A stretch of DNA of 39,310 bases from Acidobacteriota bacterium (GCA_025354525.1 JANXMS010000585.1:1-39310), one strand, 5' to 3'. Shown: positions 5,920 through 14,987, counted from the stretch's first letter. Numbers and translations are program-made. The notes: generated by a model from the letters alone, not told the origin.

Positions 5920-7980
5920 TCACGCTCCCTTCCTCTTAAAGAACCGGCCTTGGTTGCTGGTGCGTGTCGGCTCGAACCCCAAGAGGCGGAGACACCGGGC
6001 CACGCGGTTTCGGTCGACCTGCTTCATGTCCTTTAGGGGTATCCCCAACGCCGTAAGCACTTCTGTAGGGGTCACTTCATCGCGGGCGGTGGTGATTTCT
6101 TTGATCCTGTCAGCCCATAAATCGCCCTCGACTCGGAGTGATGCTTCAACAGCAGCTTGCTTGATCCAGTCCTCAGAGTCGGGCCACCAAATCGCCCCCC
6201 CCCGATACAGGGCGACGGCTTCGGCCCATAGCTGATCGCGGTCCCTCTTAAGTGCTTCGAGGTCGATTGACCCAACAAAGAACGGCCAGAATCGGCGGTT
6301 GCCGGTAACATCCCGCAGGTACTCGGAATCATTCGTGGAACCTCCGAAAATACACTGGCGCCGAACGTCCACGGGAATCTTTCCGTAAGGGCGGCGTAGC
6401 GTTTCAACACGACGTGAAACGAAGGTCTTCACGATCTCGACCTGGGAACGGGCCAACGTGTCCAGTTCGCCCCACTCGATAATCCACTTGCCAAAAAGTT
6501 GGAGGCTTGCATCTTTGCTGTGAAGATCCGGCAATTGATCCGTAAAGTATTGATCACCGGCCAGTCTCCGCAGCGCGGTTGATTTCCCCCTCCCTTGCGG
6601 CCCTTCCATAATCAACATGTGGTCTGCCTGACAACCCGGTTCCATGACGCGGGCAACTGCGCTTATCAGCCACCAGCGGCCAGCGTTCGAGGTATAGGAA
6701 CCCCCGGCCCCACCTAGGTACTTACTTACCCACGAATCCACACGCGGCACGCCGTCCCACTCCAGACCGTTGAGCCAGTCCCGGAGAGGATGAACCGTGT
6801 GAGCCATCGCGACGGCATCAGCAACGGCGCCAACCATTTCTTGGCCAACGAATAGCCCCTCTCCCTGCATCCAAATGGAAATGTTCATGATGTCGGCGTC
6901 GAAAAGGTCCCTCGGTACTGTGCCTCCAATCGGCGTATCGCGCACCAGGCGAACCCGCTGGGAGAACTCATCGAACTGGAGAGCTCCGGCCCACTCCGGC
7001 GCATTGCGGAGGGCGATGTCGGCGTTATAGTTGCATGACTTGATCCCACCGGGCTCACCCGTCTTTTTGTTGGGCTTGCCTCGCAGCAGCAGTTCTTTCC
7101 AGCCCTCGCGTTCTTCGTAATCGGGGTGCTCTTCGTCTTGGTTGGTCGCCCATTCCACGGCACGCGCCACCTGCCGATTGAACTCGGTAGACGGCCCCGC
7201 CGGGTACAGCTTACAAACGCTTGCGGCCATCGTCCGCATGTGCGACTCGGGCGGGATCTCCTCGCAGCGTGCTTTGCTTACCGCGATCAAAGCGGCTTCG
7301 ATCTCCGCTTGGTTCATGCCCTTACTTCGGTATGAACCAGCCAAACTGAGCAAGTCATTATGCTGGGTCGGGTGCTTGATCTTCTCCGGCATAACAAACG
7401 GTGCCTTCTTCGCCCCTGCCGGATTCAAGCTCAGCAGCCAATCGAGCGATTCTTGACATTCTTCCACCTCCAGAACCGAACCAGGCCAGAGGTCGCCGGT
7501 AACGCAGAAGTAGCGGCCATGAGGATAGATTTCAACCGCTCCGTCAGCATGCTTGAAGTTGGCCGAAGCTTCAACACGTCCCCGGCACCACATCTTGATA
7601 CCGCTCCCGCTCGGGGAGACTTCGGCGTAGGTGCCAGCGAAACGTCGCATGATGGGCACGGCCCAATCTTTCAGGCGTCCGGCATCGTCCAGGCAGTCAT
7701 CCAAGTCGACGCCGGTATATGGGTCGTCAGCGGTGAAGACGAACCCGATACCAGCGGCGTTTCGCAACGTCGGCAGTGCGTCCATGACGTCGGCGTACTC
7801 CGACCATGTGGAAGGGTCGTTAGACTTCGCCGGTCTGCCGTTCGTCTGGTAGGGAACTTTGCGTCCATCATCATAGCGCCAGAGAACCCACTGCCGGAGG
7901 TCGTACAGTTCGGACGGAACGCGGAACGGGCGAGCAGGCGGCAGCGTCACCGGCATCGGTTGAACCGACGCCGCGCTCAT
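5920..7980 (-). CDS. Primase / VapE-family replicative helicase
   Basis: The 686-residue replication protein has two parts. Residues ~20-190 resemble the prim-pol/phage primase N-domain, with VDLDDCLD (acidic motif) and SPSGSGIKMWCRG, the kind of motif seen in bifunctional primase-polymerases. Residues ~400-640 are a VapE-type (PF05272) superfamily-3-like helicase, with Walker A GPQGRGKST near residue 460, the EWGELD motif, RRPYGKIPVDVRR, and GSTNDSEYLRDVTGNRRFW. The protein should unwind and prime the element's DNA from the adjacent iterons. The ATG overlaps the preceding stop (ATGA at 7977-7980). The first iteron begins 4 bp beyond its stop codon. VapE-like proteins are typical of satellites and prophages. 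Confidence 0.93.
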   Translation of the reverse strand: MSAASVQPMPVTLPPARPFRVPSELYDLRQWVLWRYDDGRKVPYQTNGRPAKSNDPSTWSEYADVMDALPTLRNAAGIGFVFTADDPYTGVDLDDCLDDAGRLKDWAVPIMRRFAGTYAEVSPSGSGIKMWCRGRVEASANFKHADGAVEIYPHGRYFCVTGDLWPGSVLEVEECQESLDWLLSLNPAGAKKAPFVMPEKIKHPTQHNDLLSLAGSYRSKGMNQAEIEAALIAVSKARCEEIPPESHMRTMAASVCKLYPAGPSTEFNRQVARAVEWATNQDEEHPDYEEREGWKELLLRGKPNKKTGEPGGIKSCNYNADIALRNAPEWAGALQFDEFSQRVRLVRDTPIGGTVPRDLFDADIMNISIWMQGEGLFVGQEMVGAVADAVAMAHTVHPLRDWLNGLEWDGVPRVDSWVSKYLGGAGGSYTSNAGRWWLISAVARVMEPGCQADHMLIMEGPQGRGKSTALRRLAGDQYFTDQLPDLHSKDASLQLFGKWIIEWGELDTLARSQVEIVKTFVSRRVETLRRPYGKIPVDVRRQCIFGGSTNDSEYLRDVTGNRRFWPFFVGSIDLEALKRDRDQLWAEAVALYRGGAIWWPDSEDWIKQAAVEASLRVEGDLWADRIKEITTARDEVTPTEVLTALGIPLKDMKQVDRNRVARCLRLLGFEPTRTSNQGRFFKRKGA

Positions 7981-8216
7981 CGGCTAACCTCGGTATGCCG
8001 GATGCGGGCGCGTTTGGCGACGGCCCAAAGCTGACCGATAGCGGCCTGAAGGTCCTCGTCGTCAAGATTGCGTATCCACTGATAAGCCGAGAGCAGTTCG
8101 GCCTTCAGAGCGCCGCGTTTTGTCGGCGTCGGCTTCTTGGCGGCCCTAGGCGACGCCTTCGCCGAAACTTTCCTATTCCGCTTTTGCGCGGAGTCGGGTA
8201 CGATGGGAGTGTTCAC
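7977..8216 (-). CDS. Small basic protein, first gene of the replication operon
   Basis: This 79-residue protein has a strongly basic, Lys/Arg/Ala/Pro-rich first half (KRNRK, AAKKPTPTKR) and a helical second half (LLSAYQWIRNLDDEDLQAAIGQLW). I do not recognise a family. The start is GTG at 8216 with AAGGA nine bases upstream. Its stop overlaps the primase-helicase start, so the two are translated together. It might be a nucleic-acid-binding accessory of replication. It could equally be a regulatory leader gene. Confidence 0.65.
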   Translation of the reverse strand: MNTPIVPDSAQKRNRKVSAKASPRAAKKPTPTKRGALKAELLSAYQWIRNLDDEDLQAAIGQLWAVAKRARIRHTEVSR

Positions 8217-8229
8217 GGAAAAGTTCCTT

Positions 8230-8259
8230 AGGCCAGCCTTCCCGCTGGCCTTCTTTTTT
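8230..8259 (+). terminator. Rho-independent terminator facing attR, in the replication-operon leader
   Basis: The 8-bp stem AGGCCAGC/GCTGGCCT with a 6-nt loop is followed on the plus strand by TTCTTTTTT. No plus-strand gene ends here, so it either stops antisense transcription through the element or serves an unseen small RNA. On the minus strand the same hairpin sits in the 5' leader of the replication operon, 14 bases before its GTG, next to the Shine-Dalgarno. Confidence 0.7.
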
Positions 8260-8301
8260 GGAATTTTCTAGTGAACGGTTCAACCCTTCGCAAACTGAGC
8301 C

Positions 8302-8320
8302 GTGTGCCGCAGGTGTGCCA
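8302..8320 (+). repeat. Candidate arm-type integrase site, right copy
   Basis: The sequence gtgtgccgcaggtgtgcca differs from 995-1013 at a single position and lies in direct orientation about 105 bp inside attR. It shows the same internal TGTGCC pair. See the left copy for interpretation. Confidence 0.5.
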
Positions 8321-8371
8321 GAGATATGCGGATTGAGCGCTTTTAGCGCCTTAAGCCCCACATCGCCAGCC

Positions 8372-8401
8372 AATGAAAACAATAACTTACGTGTTTTCAT
8401 T
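8372..8401. repeat. 10-bp inverted repeat next to attR
   Basis: The perfect arms AATGAAAACA and TGTTTTCATT flank a 10-bp spacer, 24 bp inside the attR core. The position fits a binding site for excisionase, a host bending protein or a dimeric repressor of the leftward replication operon. I see no convincing sigma-70 promoter nearby. Confidence 0.5.
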
Positions 8402-8425
8402 AGCTTACATCCTCGTCACTTTCTC

Positions 8426-8446
8426 CGACTCCCACCTTCGGCACCA
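8426..8446 (+). repeat. attR core
   Basis: A perfect 21-bp copy of the tRNA-Leu 3' end (931-951) not attached to any tRNA body. Host sequence resumes at 8447, and the convergent aldolase stop codon lies just 4 bp further on. Before integration the tRNA gene would have abutted that gene. Confidence 0.92.
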
Positions 8447-8450
8447 TTGC

Positions 8451-9218
8451 TCATTTTCGTAGGCTTCCTACGATTTCCTTGCCCTTTTCGAGCATCATGG
8501 CCCATTCGGACCCTGTCCCTAAAAACCGGTAGCCCCGGTCGCGCCACGTTGTCGAGAGAGCTAGGTTTCGAGCCTGAATTCCCGGAGCGATGCCTTTGGC
8601 AACGCATGTGTCTCGGATCGCCTCAAGAGTTTCGACCATCTTCGGGTCGTCAAATTGCCCGGGGACGCCCAGCGAGATCGATAGATCCACAGGCCCTACC
8701 ATCACGACGTCGATCCCCGGCACGGAGAGCAACTCCTCGCGCGCTTCAAACGCCCGCTTGGTCTCGATCTGCAGAATTACCATGCCATTTTCGTTTCGGT
8801 GGGTCATCATCTGCGGGATCGTTACGGCTTCGTAGTCGGCCTGCATCGTCGTCAGTCCGAAGCCGCGAATGCCCACCGGCGGAAATTTGCACCAGCTAAT
8901 GGCTTGGGCCAATAGCTCCGGCGATTCGACGCGGGGGAAGATGATGCCATCGGCACCACAATCGAGTGATCGGGCGATCAGATCGTACTGCATGTCGGCC
9001 ACGCGAACGAAGACAGTGAGTCCGGCTAGGCCGGCCACACGACAGATGTCCTGCTGCGTTTCGATGCCGAAACAGCCGTGTTCGCCGTCGAGATAGGCAT
9101 AGTCGAAACCAGCCGCTTTCAAGATCCGCGCGATCTCAGGATCGCGGAGCTGTCCATAGGAAGTACCCAACACGGTCTTGCCAGCTTGCAAGGCCTGCTT
9201 TACGGGGTTCAAGCGCAT
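8451..9218 (-). CDS. HpcH/HpaI-family 2-keto-acid aldolase
   Basis: The 255-residue product belongs to the class II, metal-dependent aldolase family that includes HpaI (2,4-dihydroxyhept-2-ene-1,7-dioate aldolase), 2-keto-3-deoxy-L-rhamnonate aldolase and GarL. They split 2-keto-4-hydroxy acids to pyruvate and an aldehyde in the cytosol. Family landmarks are the YLDGEHGCF region, the metal ligands in LQIETKRAFE (Glu) and VGPVDLSISLG (Asp), and a (beta/alpha)8-like length. The ATG at 9218 is preferred over the one at 9257 because the latter would overlap bshC. Substrate cannot be read from the sequence. The 3' end lies 4 bp from attR, so element insertion has separated it from the tRNA gene it once adjoined. 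Confidence 0.88.
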   Translation of the reverse strand: MRLNPVKQALQAGKTVLGTSYGQLRDPEIARILKAAGFDYAYLDGEHGCFGIETQQDICRVAGLAGLTVFVRVADMQYDLIARSLDCGADGIIFPRVESPELLAQAISWCKFPPVGIRGFGLTTMQADYEAVTIPQMMTHRNENGMVILQIETKRAFEAREELLSVPGIDVVMVGPVDLSISLGVPGQFDDPKMVETLEAIRDTCVAKGIAPGIQARNLALSTTWRDRGYRFLGTGSEWAMMLEKGKEIVGSLRK

Positions 9219-9223
9219 ACGCG

Positions 9224-10756
9224 CTAGTGTATCGGAAGCACCTGGTGGTCGGGGCAACTTACTTCAACGTGTTCGTAAATCCGCTCCATCAAATCCATCC
9301 CGTGCTGGGCCAGGAACGGCAGAATGCTGTAGAAACGCTCTTGCATATGGCGATGCGGATAGAGGCCGTTGTGGAGGAATAGGGCGTGGCGCTGAGCCTG
9401 TTCGTCGCGTCGCAGCGCCTGTCGGGCGGTCTTGCGCTGCATTTTGTCGAGCTGATAGATCATTTTGGCGCTGCTTTTGGCGAGCACTTTTTGTAGGGTC
9501 GGGTCGAGCGCTTGGACGTCGGCGTAAAGCGCCTCCACCTCGCCGCCAATTCGTTGGCGGAGTTGCGCCACCTTTTCGATCACGTCGGACGGAATCAACT
9601 TCGCGGCCAAGCGCTCGCGCAGACCGGTCTCATGAATCAACGTGTCGACGATCGTCAAGCCGTAGCGCGACAAGATTTTTTCGGTCTGATCGTCGAGGAG
9701 GGTGAACCCGGCCCGATGGAGCATGACCGGCATGCGGCCTAACAGCCGGGTGTAAAGGACTTGCGATTGCGCAAAATAGGCCAGTTCCGCAGGGCCGCCG
9801 AAGTAGGCTACCGTCGGCAGAATGAAGTCCTGCAGCACCGGACGCAGCAGCGCGTTCGGCGAGAGTAGGGAACTGGCAATCGGCGTTTGCTTCCAAGGCG
9901 TCCGCTTGCCCCCTTCGAGCGAGAAGAGCAGGGAGCTGTTCGCTTCGACGTGGACTTGGGCGTGGTAGCCGGCTGCGGATAATTCTTGGTTGCGTTCGAG
10001 TAGAGCGGCGTTTAGCTCCGGCATCCGTTCTACTACCTGCTCGAGAAGCGGAACGCCGATGGCCCGAACGGAGGGGGCCAGCGGATCGAGAAACAAAATT
10101 GGCCACTTCGCCAGCAGCTTGCCGACCAACGCCCGAAACGCGCCGCCGAAGGTCGCCCCTGGAGCGTAGCACTCCTTCACGAGAGCCAGAACCTCATCTG
10201 CAAACGGAAACCCCGCCAAGGCGGTTTCTAGCTCTACCAATGGGGCATCGTTAAGGGCAATGGGTCCAACTGGGCCGCCGAACGGATTGGTGGCCGAGGA
10301 ATTCAGCCCCACCACCTCGTGGGCGGCATTGAAGACCCACGCCTGGTTGATCTCCACCAAGTCATGATCTTCTGTTGCCAGCCAGAAGACGGGCACGGCG
10401 GGCAACCCTTGGGCCGTCAGTTGCGCGGCTAGGCGAATCGCCGATAGGGCCTTGAACACCGTATAGGCAGGCCCCGAGAACAGTCCGACCTGCTGGCCGG
10501 AGACCACCGCAACCGTACCTTCCTCCGCCAACAAAGCGAGAGAGGGGTTCCCTGGATTCTGCTCTGCCAGGGCCGCGACCATCGCCGCCCGACGTTCGGG
10601 AGGGTATTGGATTTGCGCCGCAGCGACCGAAAACGACTCCGGCTCGTAAGGCCCATGGGCGTAAAAGCGCTCTACCCGGTCGTAGTGATAAACCAGATCG
10701 GTGAACAGCCGGGTTGTGTTCGGCAGCTCAGTATGCCGGATGCAGGTCGTTTCCAT
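9224..10756 (-). CDS. bshC: BshC, putative cysteine ligase of bacillithiol synthesis
   Basis: The 510-residue length matches the BshC family. The family's conserved N-terminal segments are present: VVSGQQVGLFSGP with the following YTVFKALSA (residues ~84-107) and VPVFWLATEDHDLVEIN (~122-140). A coiled-coil C-terminal half follows (region around LRQRIGGEVEALYADVQAL). BshC is assigned to the addition of cysteine to glucosaminyl-malate, the last step in making the low-molecular-weight thiol bacillithiol. bshA and bshB are not in this window. The gene ends 5 bp before the aldolase start, suggesting co-transcription, and starts 50 bp from the divergent frataxin gene. Confidence 0.92.
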   Translation of the reverse strand: METTCIRHTELPNTTRLFTDLVYHYDRVERFYAHGPYEPESFSVAAAQIQYPPERRAAMVAALAEQNPGNPSLALLAEEGTVAVVSGQQVGLFSGPAYTVFKALSAIRLAAQLTAQGLPAVPVFWLATEDHDLVEINQAWVFNAAHEVVGLNSSATNPFGGPVGPIALNDAPLVELETALAGFPFADEVLALVKECYAPGATFGGAFRALVGKLLAKWPILFLDPLAPSVRAIGVPLLEQVVERMPELNAALLERNQELSAAGYHAQVHVEANSSLLFSLEGGKRTPWKQTPIASSLLSPNALLRPVLQDFILPTVAYFGGPAELAYFAQSQVLYTRLLGRMPVMLHRAGFTLLDDQTEKILSRYGLTIVDTLIHETGLRERLAAKLIPSDVIEKVAQLRQRIGGEVEALYADVQALDPTLQKVLAKSSAKMIYQLDKMQRKTARQALRRDEQAQRHALFLHNGLYPHRHMQERFYSILPFLAQHGMDLMERIYEHVEVSCPDHQVLPIH

Positions 10757-10806
10757 CCCTAAAAGATCAGCCGTCTTAGTGATGCTTTCTGATACCGTGA
10801 AGATTC

Positions 10807-11138
10807 ATGCTCGACGAACAAGACTTCCGCCTGAAATATGAAGATGCCATGACGGCTCTGTTTAAGGCCCTCGCCGCCGCGTCTGACGAACACGATTTTG
10901 AGGCTGACTTCAATAATGGCACGTTGACGGTGGAGTTTGAAGAGCCCCGCGCCAAGTTCGTAATCAGCCCTCAGACGCCGGTTCGCCAAGTCTGGGTTTC
11001 GGCCCATTCCCGCAGCTTCAGCTCGATTGGGCAGTCGCTCGCGAGGCTTTCGTGCTGGCGGACTCCGGCCAAACGCTGGCCGAATTGATCGCGGCACACG
11101 TTAGCGAACACCTCGGCGAGTCCGTCGCCCTCTCCTAA
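10807..11138 (+). pseudogene. cyaY: Frataxin-like CyaY, apparent one-base deletion
   Basis: The first ~70 codons encode a CyaY/frataxin domain: acidic helix 1 (MLDEQDFRLKYEDAMTAL), then strands FNNGTLTVEF and WVSAHSRSF. After this the frame departs, giving Arg/Ser/Trp-rich nonsense that stops at 11088. Continuing in the next frame from ~11020 gives LDWAVAREAFVLADSGQTL and a proper second helix ending at 11138. One missing base, probably an A in ttcagctcgat near 11019-11021, accounts for the break and restores a 110-residue protein of normal family length. Frataxins bind iron and tune Fe-S cluster assembly. The gene lies 3 bp before hemW. It may be a true mutation or a sequence error. Confidence 0.85.
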
Positions 11139-11141
11139 ATA

Positions 11142-12212
11142 ATGCCAGGCGTCTACATTTCGTTTCCGTTCTGCGCCCAAAAATGCACGTACTGCAACTT
11201 CGCCTCCGGAGTGTTTCCGCGCGAGTTGGAGACGAGCTACCACACCGTTTTGCGAAACGAACTGGACCAAACCGCCTGGCCTTGGACCCCGAACACCGTC
11301 TATTTCGGCGGCGGCACCCCAAGCCAGATGGGAAATGACGACCTGCGGGCGCTGCTCGAACGCATCCCGGGTCGGCCTTGGGCTGAGGCGACTCTAGAAG
11401 CCGCTCCGGGTTCGTTTTCTCGCGAGCAGGTGGCCGCGTGGCGCGATGCCGGTATCAACCGGGTCAGCTTGGGCGTGCAGTCGTTTGTCGAAAACGAACT
11501 GCGGAGGACCGGCCGGAAGCACACGGCTGAGGTGGTGGCGGCGGATGTGGCCGTGCTCCGATCGGAAGGGATCACGAATTTCAACCTCGACCTGATCGCC
11601 GGGCTCGCTGGCCAGACGCCCGCCAGTTGGCAGGTCTCGCTCGATTGGATGGAGCGTCTCGCGCCGCCTCATGCGTCCGTCTACATGCTTGAGGTGGACG
11701 AGGATTCCCGCCTCGGCCTCGAAATCCTCAACAACGGGCCTAAGTATGGAGCCCGCGACATCCCGGACGACGACGCGATCGCGACGATGTATGAAAGCGC
11801 CGTCGACCGATTTTCCGCCATCGGACTACCTCGCTACGAGATCTCCAACTTCGGCCAGCCTTCGCTGCACAACTTGAAGTATTGGCGGCTCGAAGAGTAT
11901 CTCGGCTTCGGGGCCGACGCCCATTCTAGCGCCGGCGGCCAACGCTGGCAAAATCTGGAAAGCGCGCTCGCGTACGTAGAGTCCGGTCCTCGACGGGAGG
12001 AGGAGACCGCTGCCAACCCCACCGCGGAACGCTTTTTCGTCGGCCTGCGCCTGAGCGAAGGGATCATCCCCGAACCCGCCGAATGGGCGCATTGGGAGCA
12101 GCCGATTGCCCGCTTCCTTGCCGACGGATTGCTCGAACGTGACGGCCCCCGCCTTCGCCTGACTCCGCGTGGCGTGTTGATTTCAAACGACGTACTCCAG
12201 GAATTCTTATGA
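11142..12212 (+). CDS. hemW: HemW, radical-SAM heme chaperone
   Basis: The 356-residue protein starts with the radical-SAM motif C11-AQK-C15-TY-C18, followed by [11 protein letters not shown] (SAM binding, ~54-64), the RVSLGVQSF and DLIAGL segments of the HemN/HemW family, and a C-terminal winged region ([16 protein letters not shown]). HemW-type proteins were long annotated as oxygen-independent coproporphyrinogen oxidase, but lack the extra residues of HemN and act in heme delivery. The length is slightly short for the family but complete. The gene follows the frataxin gene closely and its stop overlaps the threonine aldolase start (ATGA at 12209-12212). The iron/Fe-S link between frataxin and HemW is plausible context. 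Confidence 0.9.
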   Translation: MPGVYISFPFCAQKCTYCNFASGVFPRELETSYHTVLRNELDQTAWPWTPNTVYFGGGTPSQMGNDDLRALLERIPGRPWAEATLEAAPGSFSREQVAAWRDAGINRVSLGVQSFVENELRRTGRKHTAEVVAADVAVLRSEGITNFNLDLIAGLAGQTPASWQVSLDWMERLAPPHASVYMLEVDEDSRLGLEILNNGPKYGARDIPDDDAIATMYESAVDRFSAIGLPRYEISNFGQPSLHNLKYWRLEEYLGFGADAHSSAGGQRWQNLESALAYVESGPRREEETAANPTAERFFVGLRLSEGIIPEPAEWAHWEQPIARFLADGLLERDGPRLRLTPRGVLISNDVLQEFL

Positions 12213-13234
12213 TCGATCTCCGCAGTGACACCGTAACCAAACCCACACCGGCCATGCGCCGGGCCATGGCCGAAACTGAAGTCGGCGATGACGTCTATCA
12301 GGAAGACCCCGCGGTGAATCGCCTGGAGGCGCGCGCGGCGGCGATTATGGGCAAAGAGGCCGGCTTATTCGTCCCCACCGGCACGATGGGCAACACGATC
12401 GCCTTGAAGATGCACACCGTGCATGGCCAGGAGGTGATCTGCGAGGCCCGGGCCCACGTGCACAACTACGAACTTTCGATGATGGCTTGGTTTGCCGGTT
12501 GTCTGGCCCGTGCCATTCCGACGACGAACGGGTTGATGACCTGGGAGCAGATCGAGGCTGAGATCCGACCGATCGGTCCGCACGCCGCGCCCACCGGCCT
12601 GATCGCCGTCGAGAACACGCACAATGTTGCTGGCGGAACCGTCTATCCGCTGGACCAACTCGCCGCCATCAAGCGCGGTGCCGAGAGCCGTGGATTGCCC
12701 GTTCACATGGACGGTGCCCGCTTCTTCCACGCCGTTACCGCCCTGGGGGTGGCACCGGTCGAGATCGCCCAGCACGCCGACTCGGTCATGTTCTGCCTGT
12801 CGAAGGGCCTCGGTGCGCCGGTCGGGTCGATGCTGGTGGGCTCGCAGAAGCTGCTCGAAGAGGCCCGTCGGCTGCGGAAACGGCTGGGCGGTGGCATGCG
12901 CCAAGCCGGCATTCTGGCGGCGGCCGGCCTCATCGCCCTGGAAGAGATGCCCGGTCGCTTGGCCGAGGATCACGCCAATGCGGCATATCTCGCCGAGGCC
13001 CTGGCCGCGTTGCCCGGCATCGCGGTGGAGCCCTACGCGGGCACAAACATCGTCTTCTTTAACGTGACCAACACCGGGCGGACCGGCGAACAGTTGTGCG
13101 CTCGTTTGCTTGAAAAAGGCGTGGTTATGATCGCGATGGGCCCCTACCGAGTCCGCGCCGTGACCCATTTCGATGTTGACCGTGCGGCGTGCGAAGAGGC
13201 CGTGGCGATCCTCGGGCAGCTATTACACAACTAA
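12209..13234 (+). CDS. ltaE: Low-specificity L-threonine aldolase
   Basis: This 341-residue PLP enzyme of fold type I cleaves L-threonine or L-allo-threonine to glycine and acetaldehyde. It begins with the family signature [17 protein letters not shown], has FVPTGTMGN (~54-62), the PLP-contacting HMDGAR (Asp168) and the Schiff-base lysine K199 in [12 protein letters not shown]. Length matches the family. It is translationally coupled to hemW by an ATGA overlap. There is no obvious metabolic reason for that pairing, so the arrangement may be simply a packed operon. Confidence 0.93.
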   Translation: MIDLRSDTVTKPTPAMRRAMAETEVGDDVYQEDPAVNRLEARAAAIMGKEAGLFVPTGTMGNTIALKMHTVHGQEVICEARAHVHNYELSMMAWFAGCLARAIPTTNGLMTWEQIEAEIRPIGPHAAPTGLIAVENTHNVAGGTVYPLDQLAAIKRGAESRGLPVHMDGARFFHAVTALGVAPVEIAQHADSVMFCLSKGLGAPVGSMLVGSQKLLEEARRLRKRLGGGMRQAGILAAAGLIALEEMPGRLAEDHANAAYLAEALAALPGIAVEPYAGTNIVFFNVTNTGRTGEQLCARLLEKGVVMIAMGPYRVRAVTHFDVDRAACEEAVAILGQLLHN

Positions 13235-13271
13235 TACATAGACTTGGGGGCATCGCTGATAGCGTGGAAGT

Positions 13272-14087
<816 letters not shown>

Positions 14088-14096
14088 TCTGGAAGG

Positions 14097-14987
14097 GTGA
14101 TGGTGACAGGCCGGCGTAGATCTATCGCGTTCTTCATCGCGCTGGGCGCCGGCCTTGTTTCGATTACGGTGCTGCTCTACGTCGGCTGGGTATTGCTCAA
14201 CTGGCGCACCGGCATCCTGTTATTTTTAGGCTTGGTCCTGCTGGCCATCATCATCAGCGGAGTGGTGCTGAATACGATTTTTTTGGTTCGGGAGATCCGG
14301 CGCAACGAGCAACACGATGCGTTTATCAACGCCGTCACGCACGAGTTGAAAACACCGGTCGCGGCCATCCGGCTGTATCTTGAAACGCTGCAGCAGAGGC
14401 CCGTCGAAGAGGCCAAGCGCCAGGATTTCTATCGCATCATGATGGGCGAGAATGATCGCCTCCTGTCGACCATCGAACAAGTGCTCCACACCGGTCGCCT
14501 CGGGGCCAGTCGGAAGCTCAACCTCTCCTCGTTCGACCTCAACGCGATGGTCGCCGAATGCCTGGACCGCCTCCGCACCACCCACCCGGAACCAGCCATG
14601 CATTTGTCGTTCGCCCCCGCCGAACCAATCGCCATGCGGGGCGATGCGGACGATGTCCGCGCGGCCGTTTCGAATTTGCTCGAAAACGCAATTAAGTACT
14701 CCGTCGGTCCGGCGCAGGTCGACATCGAAACGAGGGTGGTTGAAGGTAAGTACGCCCAGCTCCGCGTAAAGGATCAAGGCCCCGGCATCGCGAAAGGGGA
14801 ATTGAAGCAGATTTTCAAGCGTTTCTACCGGGCTCCTGGCACGCTGGCCACCCTCGTCAAAGGCACCGGACTCGGCCTATTCATCGTGCGGTCTGTGGCC
14901 CAGCGGCATGGTGGCAAGGCTTGGGCCGAAAGTGCCGGGCCGGGGAGCGGCAGCACGTTCGTAGTGCAGTTCCCCCTTAAGTCATGA
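14097..14987 (+). CDS. Membrane sensor histidine kinase
   Basis: The 296-residue kinase has two N-terminal transmembrane helices (~9-32 and 38-62) with almost no periplasmic loop, so it probably senses within or at the membrane. The HisKA box holds the phospho-acceptor H82 (THELKTPVAAIRL). The ATP-binding domain has the N box NLLENAIKYS, G1 DQGPGIA and G2 KGTGLGLFIV. The start is GTG at 14097 or ATG at 14100, with GGAAGG directly before. The last four bases overlap the response-regulator start (ATGA, 14984-14987). The lack of an extracellular domain would suit a membrane-state sensor acting on the adjacent desaturase, but no experiment or motif proves it. Confidence 0.93.
   Translation: MMVTGRRRSIAFFIALGAGLVSITVLLYVGWVLLNWRTGILLFLGLVLLAIIISGVVLNTIFLVREIRRNEQHDAFINAVTHELKTPVAAIRLYLETLQQRPVEEAKRQDFYRIMMGENDRLLSTIEQVLHTGRLGASRKLNLSSFDLNAMVAECLDRLRTTHPEPAMHLSFAPAEPIAMRGDADDVRAAVSNLLENAIKYSVGPAQVDIETRVVEGKYAQLRVKDQGPGIAKGELKQIFKRFYRAPGTLATLVKGTGLGLFIVRSVAQRHGGKAWAESAGPGSGSTFVVQFPLKS

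Larger units (their letters stand above)
931..8446 (-). mobile_element. Integrated capsid-encoding satellite-like element in tRNA-Leu
   Basis: The element is defined by a perfect 21-bp direct repeat, the tRNA 3' end at 931-951 and a copy at 8426-8446. The predicted excised circle is 7,495 bp. Every gene is on the minus strand: basic protein, primase-VapE helicase, iteron origin, two small proteins, MerR-like protein, small protein, prohead-protease/capsid fusion, excisionase-like protein and integrase. Integrase beside one end, a replication protein beside the other and a tRNA target are the layout of PICI-type satellites. A capsid protein is also carried by capsid-forming PICIs, but those carry further head and packaging genes that I cannot find here. 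It could alternatively be a deletion remnant of a temperate phage. Against that, its genes are intact and tightly packed, and both att sites are perfect. Confidence 0.85.

Noticed and set aside
8173-8400. 75-aa frame starting in the inverted repeat near attR
   Set aside because: It reads through the terminator hairpin and into the first gene of the operon in another frame, without a Shine-Dalgarno.
11010-11030. Programmed frameshift in the frataxin gene
   Set aside because: No slippery heptamer or downstream structure is evident, and the family is not known to use recoding; a deletion or an error is simpler.
12365-13168. 267-aa minus-strand frame opposite threonine aldolase
   Set aside because: Gly/His/Arg/Gln-rich mirror frame with no motif; LtaE is unambiguous.
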